DNA of 64,000 nt from Pipra filicauda (Eukaryota > Chordata > Aves > Passeriformes > Pipridae). The stretch covers positions 672,619 to 736,618 of the forward strand of contig NW_024104442.1 of NCBI RefSeq assembly GCF_003945595.2. The letters are read 5' to 3'. The position numbers and the translations under genes were made by a program. Positions 12,801 through 23,274 of this stretch are shown one piece after another; position 1 is the stretch's first letter, and every line of letters begins with the position of its first letter. The notes beneath the pieces are model-generated. The model did not search any database, had not been told where the DNA came from, and saw only the letters and a list, made by a program, of their open reading frames with translations.

Positions 12801-15800
12801 CCAGTGGTCTGACCAGCCTTTCAGGGAAGAAATTTCCCCAGTATCCAACCTAAACTTGCCCTGGCACAACTTGAGGCTGTTTCCTCTTGCCCTTGTTACC
12901 TTGGAGAAGAGACCAAACCCCCAGCTGGCTCCCACCTCCCTTCAGGCAGCAAACCAGCCCTAAGGAGTGAGTCTGCCCAGGAGGAGGAGGAGTTCCCAAG
13001 GGAAGTGAAAGACAGTGGAAAGCCTCTTGAAGACTAGTGACTGCAGTCCTTGTACTGTCTGCTCCAGACAGCTTGGAGGAAAACTCAGATTGTTTTCAGC
13101 ATGAAGTGGTTGGCTCCCATGTGGTGATACACTGATATTCCTGTATTAACAGGAATACAGGTACTCTCTTAAATAACTCCCCACATCTTTCAGTGGAAGG
13201 GGAAAGCATCTAAATTTATACTCTGAATGGTTAACCAAAGCAAGAGGACTGTTTGTTTTGAATAACAAATGCCTGTGTGATTGCAAGGATGGACTTCCAA
13301 CACCTCCAGTTATTTTCAGTATGCAGAAGCTGACTCCTCTTGGCATGGCTTGAGCACAAACACAACCTGACCATTGTGGTCTTGGCAGCGAAAGATAAAA
13401 TGCTCCTGAGTCGCCTGATTTAGAACCATGGAATGGTTTGGGTTGGAAGGGACCTTAAACCTCATTCCACCCTCCCGTCCAACCTGGCCTTGGACACTCC
13501 CAGGGATGGGGCAGCCACAGCTTCTCTGGGCAACCTGTGCCAGGGTCTCCCCACCCTCACAGCCAACAATTCCTTCCCAATATCCCATCTAACCCTGCTC
13601 TCTGGCAGTGGGAAGCCATTCCCCCTTGTCCTGTCTCAACAGGCCCTTGTCCCAAGTCCCTCTCCAGCTCTCCTGGAGCCCCTTTAGGCACTGGAAGGGG
13701 CTCTCAGGGCTCTCTCTCTCTCTCTCAGGCTTCTCTTCTCCAGGTGAACCCCCCCAGCTCTGCCAGCCTGTCTCCAGAGCAGAGGGGCTCCAGCCCTTGG
13801 AGCATCTCTGTGGGCTCCTCTGGACCTGCTCTAACATGTCCACATCCTTCTGGTGTTGGAGGCCCCAGAGCTGGATACAGTACTCCAGGTGGGGTCTCCA
13901 AGATTTGTTCAGGCCTGTGTGCTGTACTGGCTTCAGCTGTTTGCTTCCCTCTCTGCTGTCCTGGAATCATCAGGCTCCAAGACTTCTGCCATGGGAAGGC
14001 TGACGCAAATCCCATCAGAGGCAAGAGAAGCAGCTTTCTTAACCTAAAAGCCAGAAGCTTAGGAGAGAACAAATCCAGCAGAGGACAGAGATGCCAGGGT
14101 GGGAAAGGCTCTGTTTGCAGTGCAGTGTGATATTTGTACCAGAACAGCTTGGTGTAAACTGGCCATGAGCAGCTTCACACTGAGAATTAGCAGAAGGTTC
14201 TTGCAGGGTAGAGGACTGAGGAGCACGAGGGGACCTTGAAGAATGAGGTTTCAGAGAGGATTTTGACAGGTTAGCTGTGAGAACTGGAGGCTGGCTCAGC
14301 AAGCTGGCAGCCCTTACCACGGTCTGAATAGCCAGTGCTTAAGAGAATACTTGGTATGAAAAGTGCTTCCAAGCCAGGGAAGCACACTGCACTTTCCCAC
14401 ACACTCCTTCTTGTTTTTTGAGCATAGCAATAAGAATTGAATCTTCTAAAGTAAACCCTGGAGCGGTTGCAACATGGAAAAACGGTCTCCAGATAGGAGT
14501 AGACCTTGGGAGTTCTCCTTTCCTCCGCAGCACAACCCTCAGACTGAACTTCAGGCTGGTTCCTCCCCAGGGGGAGGACTTGATGCCTTCTCCAATTTCA
14601 ACTCCACTTGCCTGGGTCCATACATGTGGGTTTCATGTTCAGCAGGAACCTCTTCCTCTGGAAAACATCTGCAGTAAAACAGCTTCACTGCCCTGATGAG
14701 CTGGCTCTGAACAAGGACCAGCCCCTTCCTCCAGCTGAGGCACACCAGCCTGTTTGCCCCAGGGTTTGCTGTGAGGATCACAGAGCTCTTGCCTTCCTCC
14801 CTGTCCTGCCCAGCAGATGTGATCTCATTAGGGGCACAACGAGCTCTTGGGCTCGAGGTGGAGGCTTGTGGGGGCTGCTGTGCCTGGGACCCCCCCTCCT
14901 TTTCTCTGGCTTCTCTGGGGATTGAGTTTCCACTTCATCCCTGCCCTCTGCAGGGCCAGCAGGGCCATCACTTCAGGGTCTCATTTTGGAGCAAAAGAGG
15001 AGCGTTTGTATTTGGGATAGCCAAGCATTGGCCTCCAGGCACAGAGAGAGTGTGCAGGCCATGTCATGGAGACAGCAGGGCCAGGGAGGTAGAGATGGAA
15101 ACCCAGTGGTGTTGCATGTGCAGAACCAACCCAGGGAGTCTGGAGCTTGCTGTGCTGCAGAAGGATTTTTATGTTAATTGTCACAGCTCAGGGTATGGTG
15201 AAAGGTATTTAGTGATGCTTAAAGGTGCTGCAGAAATCTTTTTTGCTCTTGGACTTGTGCTCCTTTTGAGCTTGGCTTCAAGGTTTCAATATTCCAACAG
15301 CAGAGCTGGCACGCTGATCTCGGCTGTTGGGAGCAGCTGTGGCTCTTCTGGCTGCTGTGAGCAGATGCAAACTATTCCAAGAGTCATCAGAGAGGGGAAG
15401 AAGACTTGTGGTGGTGCTTCCTGATCCAGCCAGGAAGAAGCAGTGCTAGGATCATTCCTGATGTCCTCATATGCCAGCGATTTAAACTGTTCCTGAAAGT
15501 GTGGCTTGCCAAACTCTTCCCAGACAGTGTAAAAAATGCTCCCATCTTACAGCAAAGCTGCAGCCCTAAAGGAATGATGAATGTTGTTGAGTTCTGCTTA
15601 GGCAGGTGTTTTGAGGAGCTGCTGTTTATCCTGTTAAGGGCTTCTTAGTATGCAGGAAGGTGGTGGATTTTTGGCAGCTCAGCAGACTCAGGTGTAGGCT
15701 CTGCTTTCTTGGTTGCAGCAAATACCTTACCTGCCTTGGGTCATTCAGATGGGGTTGTCTAGCTGCTGGAGAAGTCTGCCCTGCCTGCCAAAATATTTAT

Positions 15801-18800
15801 CAAAAGCACAGGGATAAATAACCCCCCAGTGTGCTGTGGTGTTGGGAAATGGCCTGGCAGCAGGATGTAACTGCCCACGAGCCAAGGCCCGAGGTGCCAG
15901 CTGGAAAGCCATGACCAAATGGAGCTCCAAAAGAGCAGGAGGGACAGAGTGTTCTGGTTCCCGTCAGCACTGGATCTTCTGTTCATGGTTTGCTTCATCC
16001 TGTGGACCAGAGAAATCCAGTCTGGGGGGTCTTCAGGCTTCTTCAGCAACAGCTTTTTTCCATCAGTGGAGAACAGCAGTGAGTGACACTTCCCTGGCCA
16101 CCCTGTCACCTGCCTGCACTGGGCTGAGGCCTTTGGCAGTCACGGGAGTGCTCCCAGCAGTTCCTTGTGAGATCCAGCTCCTAAAGCATCTGGGAAGTGT
16201 TTCTGGACAAGCCTGACTTGCACCGACAGTGAACACGCTGATTTCCACTCGCCTTTCAAAGCTTATTGCTGATAAACCTGGTCCAAACCTGCTGCAAGCA
16301 GGCAGAGATGGTACTTCCTCACCACCACTGTGGTTATGTGGACAGATCTGTGTGTCAGCTCCTGCTGGAAACAAATTTGGCTTTTGGCAGAGTAAGTGTC
16401 CACATGTGCTGCTGGATACAATGACTGGTGATCTCTCTATGTTCCTTGTTCACTCATGTGGAAATTTCTGTCACTGCTATGCTGAGGGCTGTGCCAATCC
16501 CAGTAGTGTGGAACAAAACCAGAATGGGAATGAACTCTGAAAATCAACTGTGAAAAGACCTGAGATGGATCTGGGGATGAGTCCAGTCCTCTTCCACCTC
16601 ACACAGAAGCTGTAGGCAGGTTGGGGAGGGAAGGAAGGAAGGCTGTTGTGAGGGGTCCAGGATACCCTTGGTCTGAGAAAGCTGAGTGTGGAGCTTTTAC
16701 TGCATGCTGTGGGAACCTGGGGTACGTAATGCTCACAAAAGGGCTTTGTGAAGCTAAAAATGGAGAGCCATGGAGAGAATACAGTGTTGACAGCCATCTA
16801 GGCACTTAGAGAGCAAATTAGGCTGCAAATGGGAAACTGTTCATTTGTCGAGTGGAGGAAATTAAAATTCTGTGCACGTTATTCCAAAGCAGACTTTAAA
16901 AAAACCTGACAGATCTTACTTGGAACTGTCTGCAGAGATGGAGCCAGCTCTCTCTGTGTGCATGGCTGAGTGCTGTTCTCTCTGGGGGAGAGATGGTAAT
17001 GACAGAGTGGATTTGGGATGTGTGCTCTGGAAACGTGGTGTCTGGAGCATGCCAGCACCACTTGGAAGCAGTACAAGGTTATCTGGCACCACCAGGAGCT
17101 GGCCAGAGGTTTAGAAGGCTGTGTCCTCCCTCTGCTGAGGTACAGCACAGCTGGGTTGGGCAGGATGGGGACAGAGCAGGGCACAGGCAGCTTGGCCTCG
17201 GTGTCTTCTGAACTTTCCTGGACAGTCTTCCCTATAAATGTGTGTGCTGGAGCTGTGGCATGGCCTGGAGACCCAGCTGGCAGACAGAGTGTCATCTCTT
17301 GCTTTTAGAAATTGTGGGCTTGACCTTCCACCCTGCTGAGAATGTGGGGCTGCATTTCTGCTGATGTTTTATCCTTATTCCTATTTAAAGAAGATCCAGG
17401 CGGAAGCTGCCAGCAAAGCTCTCTCCTCCTAAAGCATATTCCTGGCAAGAGCAGTCAGCACAAACTAGGTCTTGGGTCTGTTTCTCTTGGCTAAAGGAAC
17501 TTGTCAATCCAGAGATGAAGGAAGTAGACTTTATTTATCCTGCTGGCCGTTTGTCTTGGAAGGGGGTCATCAAACTCTTTGCTTGGTTGTTTCCTGCCTC
17601 TCATTCATTCTCACGCGCGGCCTTGGAAGATGGAAATCAAAACAAATAGAGGAAAAATTAAAAGAAAGCTCAGAGTCTTTTTTTTTTTTTTCAATATGCA
17701 CTTAAAATGTGATGTATCCTGCTAGTAAGTATTTCTAGATGGGGCTCTTGAAAAGCAGCGTCTTTGGGGTCGTGGGATGTTTTTAATTATGGAAAATCAT
17801 TACTTCCTTCTAATTTTTCCTCTCTAAGTGTGGAAGAAACTGACCCTTTTCTCCTCCAAAACAAAAACAACCTCCAATTCTTTCTGAGTGTGACATTTTT
17901 GGGCTGTTCTAGAAATGGCACTGCAAAAAAAAATTACAAACTCTAGGCATGAGCTCCAGACTTTCTTTGGAGGACACTGAAGATGCTTCTCCCATCCCAC
18001 AGATACTTCTGCCATTATGAAAATGGCAGGTGCCTCAGAACAACCTCAAACCCACACTTGGAAGGGCTCACTCTTCATGTTGGGCTGTCAAACACAAAAG
18101 CCAACCCACTACACCTGACTTGCCTTTTGTACCCCCTCCCCTTCTGTTTTTGTACATTTGAGCCTCTGTGCAGAAGGTGCAGATGTGGAGATGTGGGTGG
18201 GACAGGGAGGGCAGAAACAGCAAGTGTTGCCTGGGGAGCACCTACCCTGGGGTGGAAGCACCATGCAGTGAGGTTGGGACTAAAGCTGAAAAATCAGAAT
18301 TTTCTAGAGTAAGGAATCTGAATTGTTCTAAAATTATAAAATTGGTCAGGCTTTGAGAGCTGCTCATTCTGAAAGAGCTGAGAGAAAGACAGACAAGGTC
18401 AAGGCACACGCAGTGCACTGGGGGAACTGCTGTTCCTGTGGGGCAGCAGTGCCAGCTGCAGATGTGACTTCACTGGGAAGATTCAGGTGCCTTCGTGGTT
18501 CAGATGCCAGTTTATCACTCCCGCGTGCTCCACATCTCACATTGCTGATTATTTTTTCATAAATTTGAAGTGTATCAGATACAGGCTGTACAGGCTGCCC
18601 CTCACAGGCTTTGGCAGCAGCAGGGATTTTGGGAGGACTGGATAGCTGGTGTTTCCCATCTGTGTAGCACATCTTCCATTTCAGGGAATGAAGGAGCAAC
18701 TCCACAGATAGGTGAGGGTGCTTTGGTGGTCCCTGACTCTTACCAGGACAGATGATGGGCAGTTTGTCAGCTCCCTCCTTCCCTGGGCTGAATCCAGGCA

Positions 18801-21800
18801 CCTCAAGGACCAGGCTGCCAGCTGAGCCTTCCTTTGCCAGTTTAAGCTTGTGCTGGGGCCTCACTGGAGGGACAGCTGTTCCTCAGGATACCCCTGATGC
18901 AGGGAGGACTGGTTTGCTGAGCTTGCTGCTCAGTGATCTGGTTTGGTTTGCCCTTAGCTTGTCTTGCTACTCCTGAGTTCCCTTTCATCCAGTGCTGCCT
19001 TCCCAGCTGGATTGTCTCCTCTCTCAGCACGAGATCATCTGCTCCTCCCTAGTTCCCATTTCAGGGCATCTTCAACTGCAATTCTGCCAAGTCAGCTTGG
19101 AGTGCCTGTTGTCACTTGGAATGTCCTTGATTGCAAAGAAGAGAGTGACAAGAAGTCAGAAAAATGAGAGGGGGGCTGGAGAAATGCTGCTGCTGAGGAC
19201 AATTCCCTAAATGCTGTGTGTGCCCAGCCGGTACCGAGCACTGCCTCGTGTGCCTGCAGGGCCAGCACTGCCCTCATGTCTGTCCTCAGCAATGCTCTGA
19301 GTCGAGCAGAGCTCCTTGCTGGGAGATGCTGTGGACCCGAGTGGTGGCCACCAGTCTGGCCATGCTCCTGGGTCCTGCTAACCAGGCTCAGGGTGAGGTG
19401 GAGACTCCAAGGAGCTGCTCCTGCCTTGGGTTGTGCCAGTCCTGGGCCAGCACCACTGTGCTGCACCTCCAGAGGTGACTGGGAAGCGAGTCATGGATGT
19501 GGGTGGTGTTCAGGGACAATGGAGGTGGGCCTGAGGATTCTGTAGGTACCTCTTGGCAGAAGAAAGGGTTGTTCTGTGTCAGTGTGCCAGTGACAGTGGG
19601 AGACACCTTCAGCAAAGCCTGGGTGGATCCCAGTCCTGAGAGCTCAGTCCTGCAGAGATGCTGTGGGGCTTACTGGCATCATTCAGCTTCTTCCTTGTCA
19701 GCACAGGGCTGACAATGAGACTGTTCTGTGGAGGGAAAACATTCTGAAGAGGGGTGTGCTTGGTTTAACTCTGTCCTGCCCTGCTGCCTCTCTGCCACTG
19801 ACTGCAGCTCTTCTGTGTAAGGGGAAAGAAAAAGACTGTTTCTGCCTCAGTGAGCTTGTATCAAATTTGAGACAGGAGAAGGGTGTTTTGCCCCTCCAGA
19901 TACACAGTCACCAAGGCAGTTCCTGCTCCTGTGTAGAGACTGCAGCTTTGGAAATGATTTGGAGGATGCCAAAGCCAAAACAAGAGTAAAACCTTCCCTA
20001 ATGACCTGGGAGTGCATTAGCACAGTCCTGTTGTCTCGATTTTTGCCCTATCAGCACACAAATGGTGCAGCTGGAGCAACGTTCTGTCCCTTGCCCTCTT
20101 GGTTTCTGCACTTGGAGATGGTCTTTTCAGGTATGTCCCCCCCTTTTCATGTTGCCTACTATGAAACCTCCTGATTGCTTCTGATTTTCTTCCACCAGGG
20201 AATTCTCTTGGTGTACGACATCACTAATCGCTGGTCCTTCGATGGGATAGACCGATGGATAAAGGAAATAGATGAGGTAAGGGAATGGAAGAACATATGC
20301 AGGGATCTATAGCAGAAATTTGGGGAGGTATCACCTGAGGTGTCACCTCTGATATGGGGCAGGAATGGCTCTGCTATGGAGGGGACACGAAGGCAGTGCA
20401 GTACTGAGCAGAGCAAAGTGATAAGTGCCTGTCCTCCACCTCTGTGTAAATCTGGAGTAGTAGGAAAGGGCTTGGGAATGGTCAAGAAAGGTAGGGAAGT
20501 TCCCTCTAAAATCACAGGATCACAGAATGTGCTGAGTTGGAAGGGACCTACAAGGGTCATCAAGTCCAACCCTGGCCCTGCACAGGACCATCCCAAGAGT
20601 CACATCCTGTGCCCCAGAGGATCATCCAAACCCTCCTGGAGCTCTGGCAGCCTTGGGGCTGTGCCCACTGCCCTGGGGAGCCTGGTCAGTGCCCAACCAC
20701 CCTCGGGGGAAAGAACCTTTTCTAATATCCAACCTGACCCTGCCCTGACACAGCTCCAGCCATTCCCTGGGTGCTGTCCCTGGTCCCCCCAGAGCAGAGC
20801 TCAGTCCCTGCCCCTCCTCTGCCCCTGCCCAGGAAGGTGGAACTGCACTGAGGTCTCCCCTCAGTCTCCTCTGCTCCAGCTGAACACACCAAGTGCCCTC
20901 AGTGTCCTCACACAGCTTCCCCTCCAGGCCCTTCACGAGAGCCATGATTTCTCCACTCCTTTCCCTGTTCCAGCACGCCCCAGGTGTCCCTCGGATCCTG
21001 GTGGGGAACAGGCTCCACCTGGCCTTCAAGCGGCAGGTGCCGACGGAGCAGGCGCGGGCCTACGCCGAGAAGAACTGCATGACCTTCTTCGAGGTGAGCC
21101 CCCTCTGCAACTTCAACGTCATCGAGTCCTTCACGGAGCTGTCCCGCATCGTCCTCATGCGGCACGGCATGGAGAAGATCTGGAGACCCAACCGAGGTGA
21201 GCAAGGAGGCTGCTCCTGTGGGGAAGGCTGGGCTCACGTGGAGGGATGGGGCTGCCTGGAGGGGGGGTGTTCCTGAGGAACTGTGGGAGCTGAATCCACC
21301 TGACAGGGAGAAGTGCCTTGGGCCAGACAAGCTGAAGCTGAGCCACAAGCTGCCTGGACTGGCGCAGGGCTGGGCAGCTCCACAGGGCAGTTCAGCATGT
21401 CTGGGATCTGCAGTGCTCTGGGGCATCCTCTGCCTTCCCACTCACTCTGCAGGAGGCTCAGGGCAATTATCTCCCAGCTTGAAAGTACTTCAGTCAGACG
21501 GCTGTGTGGGACAAATCCAAGCGTAAGCACCTCGGTCCTTGCCCTTGCCTGAGCCTGTCCCCCCTGTTCCAGAGGGAAGCAGAGCAAGCCCAAGGAGCTG
21601 AAAGGGACTAAACCTCCTCCCTGCCTTCAGCAGGCAGCAGTGGGCTGGGGGATTCCATGTATCCAGGCACATGGGCTGCAGTGAGGCAAACCACAAGCAG
21701 ATTTCATGTTATGTCTCAGCCTGTTGGCTTTGAAGAAAAATAATCCCAGTTCCCACGTTATTCCTGGCTGGAAGTATCCCACTGCAGTCTGAGCAGCAGG

Positions 21801-23274
21801 AGATCTGTGCTCCTGGGGTGACCTACCCTCCCATGGATCTTCAGCTCCTGCTCACCAGGGAGGGGGAATCCTGTTTGCCATCCCCAGTCCCCAGATGTTC
21901 TGCCTGGGCTCCTGTCCCCGACTGTGGCACACTTGGCTGCCGTGCCACAGTCTCCAGGTCACCGAGGGATGGTGGGCAGGGAATGTGCTGCATTCACGGA
22001 CCTTTCCTGAACCTCTTCCAGAGGTTTTGTAACTGTGGGCTGCCTGCTTGGGAACAGATAGGGCAAAAGGAAATGTCCTCAAGTTGTACCAGAGGAAGTT
22101 TAAATTGGATATTGGGAAAATGTCTTCCCTGAAAGGGTGGTGGTCAGGCCCTGGTACAGCTGCCCAGTGCAGGGTTGGGGTCACCGACCCTGGAGGTGTT
22201 CAAAAGAGGTGTAGATGTGGCACTTGGGGAAGTGGGTTAGTGGTGACCTTGGCAGTGCTGGGGAACGGTTGGAGTGGATAGTCTTAGAGGGCTTTTCCAA
22301 CCTGAATGATCCTGTGTTTCTATGAACGGGAAGCTGCTCGGGATCGGGACCGCGTGCTCGGGAACAGCAGCGTGGCGCTGGCGGGCGGGAGGAGGATAAC
22401 GCGTGCCCTCTTGTGGCCGCGGGATGGGAATTCCCCTCCAAGGAGAGGGACTTCCCAAGGCGGGCTCACATGGTGCAGGCTGAGCTAAGAGGCTGCTGGG
22501 AAACGGGGAAGAGCAGAGCGGTGTTCTGGCTTGGTGGGGTCTCTGTGCCTGGGGGGTTCTGCAGAGAGCTGCTGCTCCCCAAGGAGGTCCCAAGGGACAC
22601 TGTCCTGTTTCAGGACTTAACTGACCCTGTTGCCTCTTCCCTGGGCATGCCCTAGTTGCCAGAGGATGTGCTGAGAAGCCGAGTGTCTGTCAGGAATGTG
22701 AGCCAGGCCCTGCCACCCCGGGCACTGAGCAGGGGAGGGCTGGCAGTGCCTAACCCTGTGTTGACACCAAACTGGTGTCTGGCAAAGCAAAAACCTCCAA
22801 CGGCAAAGCTCACCTTGATTGCCCAAGCTTTTTTCCTAACCAACCTGCTCCCTAATAAAAGCTCCTATGCAGTAATTCTTGGCATATCTCCCTGAGGAGC
22901 TGGAGCTGTGCAGCGCAAGGAAGGAATAGCTGTGGGATGAGGGCAGCCCAGGAAATCTCTTGGCCCTTGACTGTGTGGTCCTTTCTCCCGCAGTGTTCAG
23001 CTTGCAGGACCTGTGCTGCCGAGCCATTGTGTCCTGCACCCCAGTCCACCTCATCGACAAGCTGCCCTTGCCTGTCACCATCAAGAGCCACCTGAAGTCC
23101 TTCTCCATGGCCAACGGGATGAACGCGGTGATGATGCACGGCCGGTCGTATTCCCTGGCCAGCAGCGGGGGCGGGAGCAGCAGCAAAGGGAACAGCTTGA
23201 AGAGATCCAAATCCATCCGGCCGCCCCAGAGCCCCCCACAGAACTGCTCACGCAACAACTGCAAGATCTCTTAG
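6822..23274 (+). CDS. RAB40C: RAB40C, Rab-like GTPase with SOCS box (3' exons)
   Basis: Five coding exons: 6822-6882, 10434-10494, 20199-20276, 20974-21196, 22994-23274 (stop TAG at 23272). All have AG acceptors and GT donors and the frame is continuous. They encode residues about 48-281, and the implied total of 281 residues equals human RAB40C. The first exon begins [13 protein letters not shown] (switch I side), the next carries the G3 motif DTSGQ, and the fourth has VGNRLHL in place of the usual NKxD, as in the Rab40 family. The last exon holds the SOCS box ([11 protein letters not shown] ... LPLPV), which recruits Elongin B/C and Cullin-5, then a Ser/Gly-rich tail ending in the prenylation motif CKIS. 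The paralogues RAB40A/B are alternatives, but the WFIKKN1 neighbour supports RAB40C. The start codon and P-loop exon lie upstream of the window. Confidence 0.95.
7140..7353 (+). mobile_element. CR1 fragment with internal deletion
   Basis: CR1 ORF2 remnant (tctggggtcctcagcacaag ... gagctggggttgttcacctg) jumps directly to the 3' terminus (cttttccaacccatctgatt) and repeated ctgtgattctgtgattc octamers. The expected middle part is missing. Confidence 0.85.
7353..7955 (-). mobile_element. CR1 fragment with ORF2 C-terminal remnant
   Basis: The longest CR1 piece in the window. Read on the minus strand it keeps the recognisable ORF2 C-terminal stretch ([20 protein letters not shown], then a GLFSQ segment and the RLD/WISG region), broken by stops and shifts. 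It abuts the + copy ending at 7353 tail-to-tail and a + copy starting near 7950. Confidence 0.9.
7950..8302 (+). mobile_element. CR1 fragment
   Basis: Plus-oriented CR1 3' region (ggacttgggacaagggcctg ... aggtgtccctgcccatggca) ending in accattgtatgcttctatg. It is the third element of a stack of three CR1 copies in alternating orientation. Confidence 0.9.
8696..8910. repeat. (GGATA)n pentanucleotide array
   Basis: Imperfect array of GGATA/GGGAT pentamers, with a pure core at about 8721-8778 and degenerate flanks (gatgggat, tagctttagg). It lies in the RAB40C intron between 6882 and 10434. Confidence 0.9.
11735..11897 (-). mobile_element. CR1 fragment (3' end)
   Basis: Begins aatcacagaatcacagaaca and continues gtttgggttggaagggacta, the reverse complement of the CR1 3' terminus. 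Confidence 0.9.
12617..12962 (-). mobile_element. CR1 fragment, older subfamily
   Basis: Starts aatcatggaatccttaaggt, then cggaaaagccctctgaggtc. The sequence differs from the neighbouring CR1 copies (catcgagtccacccattagc), which points to a separate CR1 subfamily. It extends into the ORF2 end (gagaccaaacccccagctgg). Confidence 0.85.
13424..13905 (-). mobile_element. CR1 fragment
   Basis: Starts tagaaccatggaatggtttg and runs through ORF2 remnants to gtactccaggtggggtctcc. It contains a short TC run at about 13712-13730. Confidence 0.9.
20512..20945 (-). mobile_element. CR1 fragment abutting a RAB40C exon
   Basis: Starts tcacaggatcacagaatgtg. It is homologous in reverse to the copy at 2900-3383 as far as about ggcccttcac (20945). 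The next RAB40C exon begins at 20974, so the element stops about 29 bp from the splice acceptor. Confidence 0.9.
22045..22324 (+). mobile_element. CR1 fragment
   Basis: Plus-oriented CR1 ORF2 end (aagtttaaattggatattgg, cagtgcagggttggggtcac) and 3' tail (cttttccaacctgaatgatc, ctgtgtttctatgaa). It lies in the last RAB40C intron (21197-22993), sense to the gene. Confidence 0.85.

Larger units (their letters stand above)
10495..20198 (+). other. RAB40C: RAB40C large intron (9.7 kb)
   Basis: Intron between the DTSGQ exon (donor gtaagt at 10495) and the exon at 20199 (acceptor ttccaccag). Apart from three minus-strand CR1 copies (11735-11897, 12617-12962, 13424-13905) it looks like unique sequence. 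I see no exon of another gene on either strand; the open frames are short and have no family resemblance. Confidence 0.7.

Noticed and set aside
20340..21200. 286-residue + frame spanning a RAB40C exon
   Set aside because: It joins antisense CR1 sequence to an off-frame reading of the RAB40C exon at 20974; the splice acceptor and the conserved frame contradict it.
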